Origin: Halobacteriales archaeon QS_5_70_15
GTDB lineage: Archaea; Halobacteriota; Halobacteria; Halobacteriales; Haloarculaceae
DNA: 64,000 nucleotides
Reading direction: 5' to 3'
Assembly (NCBI GenBank): GCA_003022005.1
Contig: PXRQ01000114.1
Location: 1-64,000, forward strand
Shown here: in pieces, positions 62,712-64,000 of the stretch
Numbering within the stretch: the stretch's first letter is position 1
Layout of the letters: each line of letters opens with the position of its first letter
Program-made: the position numbers and the translations under genes
The notes under the pieces: model-generated
Database searches by the model: none
What the model was told of the DNA's origin: nothing
Seen by the model: the letters and a program-made list of their open reading frames with translations, nothing else

Positions 62712-63027
62712 GCGGGCCACCGGACACGTGCCGTCGTTTCACCCTTCGAACACTACCGCCACCGTGGCGCGGCGATGCCCTTCGGGAACACACGTCCGGC
62801 AGTATCACCGGCCTCGGCCCGAACTCGTTCGACGAGTAGCGGGAGAGTCGCTGGTTCCGAAGGGAAACGCACATACCGAGAGGCGGGATAGTTCGATGTG
62901 AGCGCCGGCGGTGAGCGAACCCGAAGGACCTGCGACCCTCGGCACGAACGTGCGGAGCGGCCGAACGCCGGTGGTGAGCAGGTCCGAAGGACCTGTGACC
63001 CTCGGCGCGAACGAGCGAAGCGAGTGA
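62712..63027. repeat. Gene-free stretch with 63-bp tandem repeats leading into tRNA-Gly
   Basis: Beginning near 62903, a unit with CGCCGGYGGTGAGC, a GGTCCGAAGGACCTG-type segment and GACCCTCGGC repeats at 63-bp spacing (62903, 62966). The third phase (63029) is the tRNA gene's own 5' end (CGCCGGTGG). The left part (62712-62900) has no gene that I recognise. Confidence 0.7.
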
Positions 63028-63098
63028 GCGCCGGTGGTCTAGCGGTAGGACCTGAGCCTTCCAAGCTCATGGCCCGGGTTCGAATCCCGGCCGGCGCA
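63028..63098 (+). tRNA. tRNA-Gly (anticodon UCC)
   Basis: A 71-nt cloverleaf. The acceptor stem is GCGCCGG (63028-63034) paired with CCGGCGC (63091-63097), discriminator A at 63098. The anticodon arm is TGAGC-CTTCCAA-GCTCA, anticodon TCC in DNA. The T arm is CCGGG-TTCGAAT-CCCGG. No CCA is encoded and no intron is evident. It reads GGA and possibly GGG codons. Confidence 0.95.
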
Positions 63099-63297
63099 TT
63101 TTCCGAGCGAAGCGAGGTAAAATCGCCCAGAGTGATTCGCAACCCTGTCATACGGTCGTGCGTACCGATGTACCGGCGACCGCCCGGCCGGGATCGGCGA
63201 TCATCGGTAACGGACGACGCACGACCGTATCAGTCGCGCACAGCGAACGCAGTGAGCGAGCACGTCTGACTCCGGTTCGAATCCCGGCCGGCGCATT
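63077..63297 (+). repeat. Direct repeat of the tRNA-Gly 3' end (att-like)
   Basis: The last part of the tRNA plus two bases (63077-63100, GGTTCGAATCCCGGCC...GCATT) is repeated without change for 24 nt at 63274-63297. The second copy has no acceptor partner or anticodon arm, so it is not a tRNA. Duplicated tRNA 3' ends mark integration sites of archaeal viruses and plasmids. The 173 nt between the copies contain palindromic element 7 but no integrase. Confidence 0.8.
63151..63229 (+). repeat. Palindromic element, copy 7 (79 bp)
   Basis: The arms are TACGGTCGTGCGT and ACGCACGACCGTA, flanked by TCA at 63148-63150 and 63230-63232. The core is near-identical to copy 6. It sits between the tRNA-Gly gene and the duplicated tRNA 3' end. 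Confidence 0.92.
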
Positions 63298-63939
63298 CTG
63301 CGAGGAGCGGACGCGACGAGCGAACGCGGGACGGAGGATTCGAACCACGCGAGACGAGCGAAGCGAGGTGAAACCGTCCGGAGGGATCCGGGCACGAGTG
63401 CCGGAACGCGGGGGCCTCCGACGCGATAGCCGAACGACCGGGCGGCGGTCCCCTGTTCGTCGGCGGTACGAGGGAGGACGGCGACGTCGACGCCCTGCGC
63501 GGACTGGTCGTCGCGAGTTCCCGGGCGCGGACTGTCGCACCGTCGTGGTGGTGGACCATCCGTGAGGTCGGGAAGCGCGGGCCTGCGCCGAGCACCCCGC
63601 CACCGTCGAATAGCGGGCGCTCAGCCGGGCCGTCGAACGGCATCTCGGGTTCGAGGGGTTCGAACTGGAGGTCCGTCCGTGGACGGAGGCGCCCGATGGG
63701 AGCTCGAGGACAGGGGGAACGAGACACGGCCCGGGTGAGGCCCGTTCCGGGCGCGTTCGATGAACCCGGGCGCCGGGGCGGTGACCACCGAGAGCGGGCG
63801 TGATCGTCGCCCCGGTCGACCGGGGACGATCGAACGCGTCCGGCGGTTCCCTCGTCCGGTCCCCCCTACCCGGTTCCGAGAACACACAGTGTGAATAAGG
63901 AGCGGAAACCCTATGCCATAAGCCGTCGAACCCGTCGGC
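63298..63939. other. Gene-free stretch after the duplicated tRNA end
   Basis: About 640 bp with no convincing gene. Fragments such as ALRGLVVASSRART and LGFEGFELEVRPWTEAPDG appear in different plus-strand frames and may be remains of a coding sequence. AGTGTGAATAAGG and CCCTATGCCATAAG near 63890-63920 lie upstream of the response-regulator start and may hold its promoter. Confidence 0.4.
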
Positions 63940-64000
63940 ATGGACGGGACGGGCCGTGCGACCGTACTTATTGTCGAGGACGAAACCCCGCTCGTCGACA
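63940..64000 (+). CDS. Response regulator, N-terminus only (cut by window end)
   Basis: From ATG 63940 the first 20 residues read MDGTGRATVLIVEDETPLVD, the first strand and acidic pair (ED/E) of a receiver domain. The rest is beyond the window. By the start it could be HalX-type, like the broken gene at 31636. CTATGCCATAAG lies about 25 nt upstream. Confidence 0.7.
   Translation, partial: MDGTGRATVLIVEDETPLVD

Noticed and set aside
4774..63229. The recurrent palindromes as a CRISPR array
   Set aside because: Copies are kilobases apart, with no regular spacing or spacers, and no cas genes are present.
4774..63229. The palindromes as standard rho-independent-type terminators
   Set aside because: They lack a T tract directly after the hairpin, and four of seven copies (3, 5, 6 and 7) do not abut a stop codon; only part of the evidence fits, so termination remains a possibility rather than a call.
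63158..63565. A 135-codon frame running from palindrome 7 across the duplicated tRNA end
   Set aside because: It translates repeats and the tRNA 3' end (VRIPAGAF), so it is not a protein-coding sequence.
1..64000. Transposase or integrase genes that could drive the palindromes or the tRNA-site repeat
   Set aside because: None was found in any frame; a mobilising enzyme, if it exists, must be outside this window.

Overview
The window is about 70% G+C and reads as haloarchaeal chromosome. The proteins are acidic. Many genes begin at or very near the transcription start, with AT-rich TATA-like boxes about 25-30 nt upstream and no Shine-Dalgarno. Tat signals, lipoboxes and several halophile-restricted families are present (TbsP, DUF63, DUF447, DUF5793, DUF7504, dodecin, HalX-type receivers), with archaeal ribosomal protein S17e and F420 biosynthesis.

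Layout. 0-18 kb: regulator, zinc ribbons, NUDIX, formyltransferase, glyA, a CHAT/caspase-like protein, tbsP, a stand-alone YcaO protein, membrane proteins and a dodecin. 19-25.4 kb: an ebo-like gene cluster comprising a phosphodiesterase, an internally deleted myo-inositol-phosphate-synthase-like protein, a TatD-type hydrolase, a UbiA prenyltransferase and two TIM-barrel isomerases, one frameshifted. 25.5-30 kb: a two-domain copper protein convergent with a Tat-exported PQQ-type sugar dehydrogenase, then an MBL-fold hydrolase. 30-36.8 kb: DUF429, DUF2237, a broken HalX-like regulator, a broken birA, a stress protein, an amidohydrolase and an HD phosphohydrolase. 37-40.5 kb: cofD, a DUS-like gene, a CitG-like gene, DUF447 and rps17e, probably one operon. 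40.6-48.9 kb: TetR-MATE pair with a palindromic operator, asd, GYD, VOC, DtxR-type regulator, hisD and enoyl-CoA hydratase. 49-60 kb: two stress-protein-like genes, then a nucleoside uptake and salvage block (phosphorylase, cytidine deaminase, BMP-type ABC transporter, sugar phosphomutase). 60-64 kb: DUF5793, DUF7549, a Trm9-like methyltransferase, tRNA-Gly(UCC) and the start of a response regulator cut by the window end.

Two things stand out. First, a family of about 79-bp imperfect palindromes occurs seven times, with more diverged relatives. The copies share a 13-bp terminal inverted repeat (TACGGTCGTGCGT) and all lie in the same orientation. Six of the seven are bounded by the same trinucleotide on both sides (TCA/TCA or TGA/TGA), and in three copies one of these is the stop codon of a neighbouring gene. 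They could be MITE-like insertions with 3-bp target duplications, or 3'-end hairpin signals. Second, the ebo-like cluster uses a different sugar-phosphate cyclase family from the one I recall for bacterial ebo clusters, and appears to be decaying.

An unusually large number of genes are disrupted. Three single-base losses in G/C runs affect a metallophosphatase, a receiver protein and a GYD protein. Larger internal deletions affect birA, one isomerase and the cyclase, and one gene carries a 65-bp insertion. Either this stretch is decaying or the assembly has errors; raw reads would decide. No transposase, CRISPR array or rRNA was seen.
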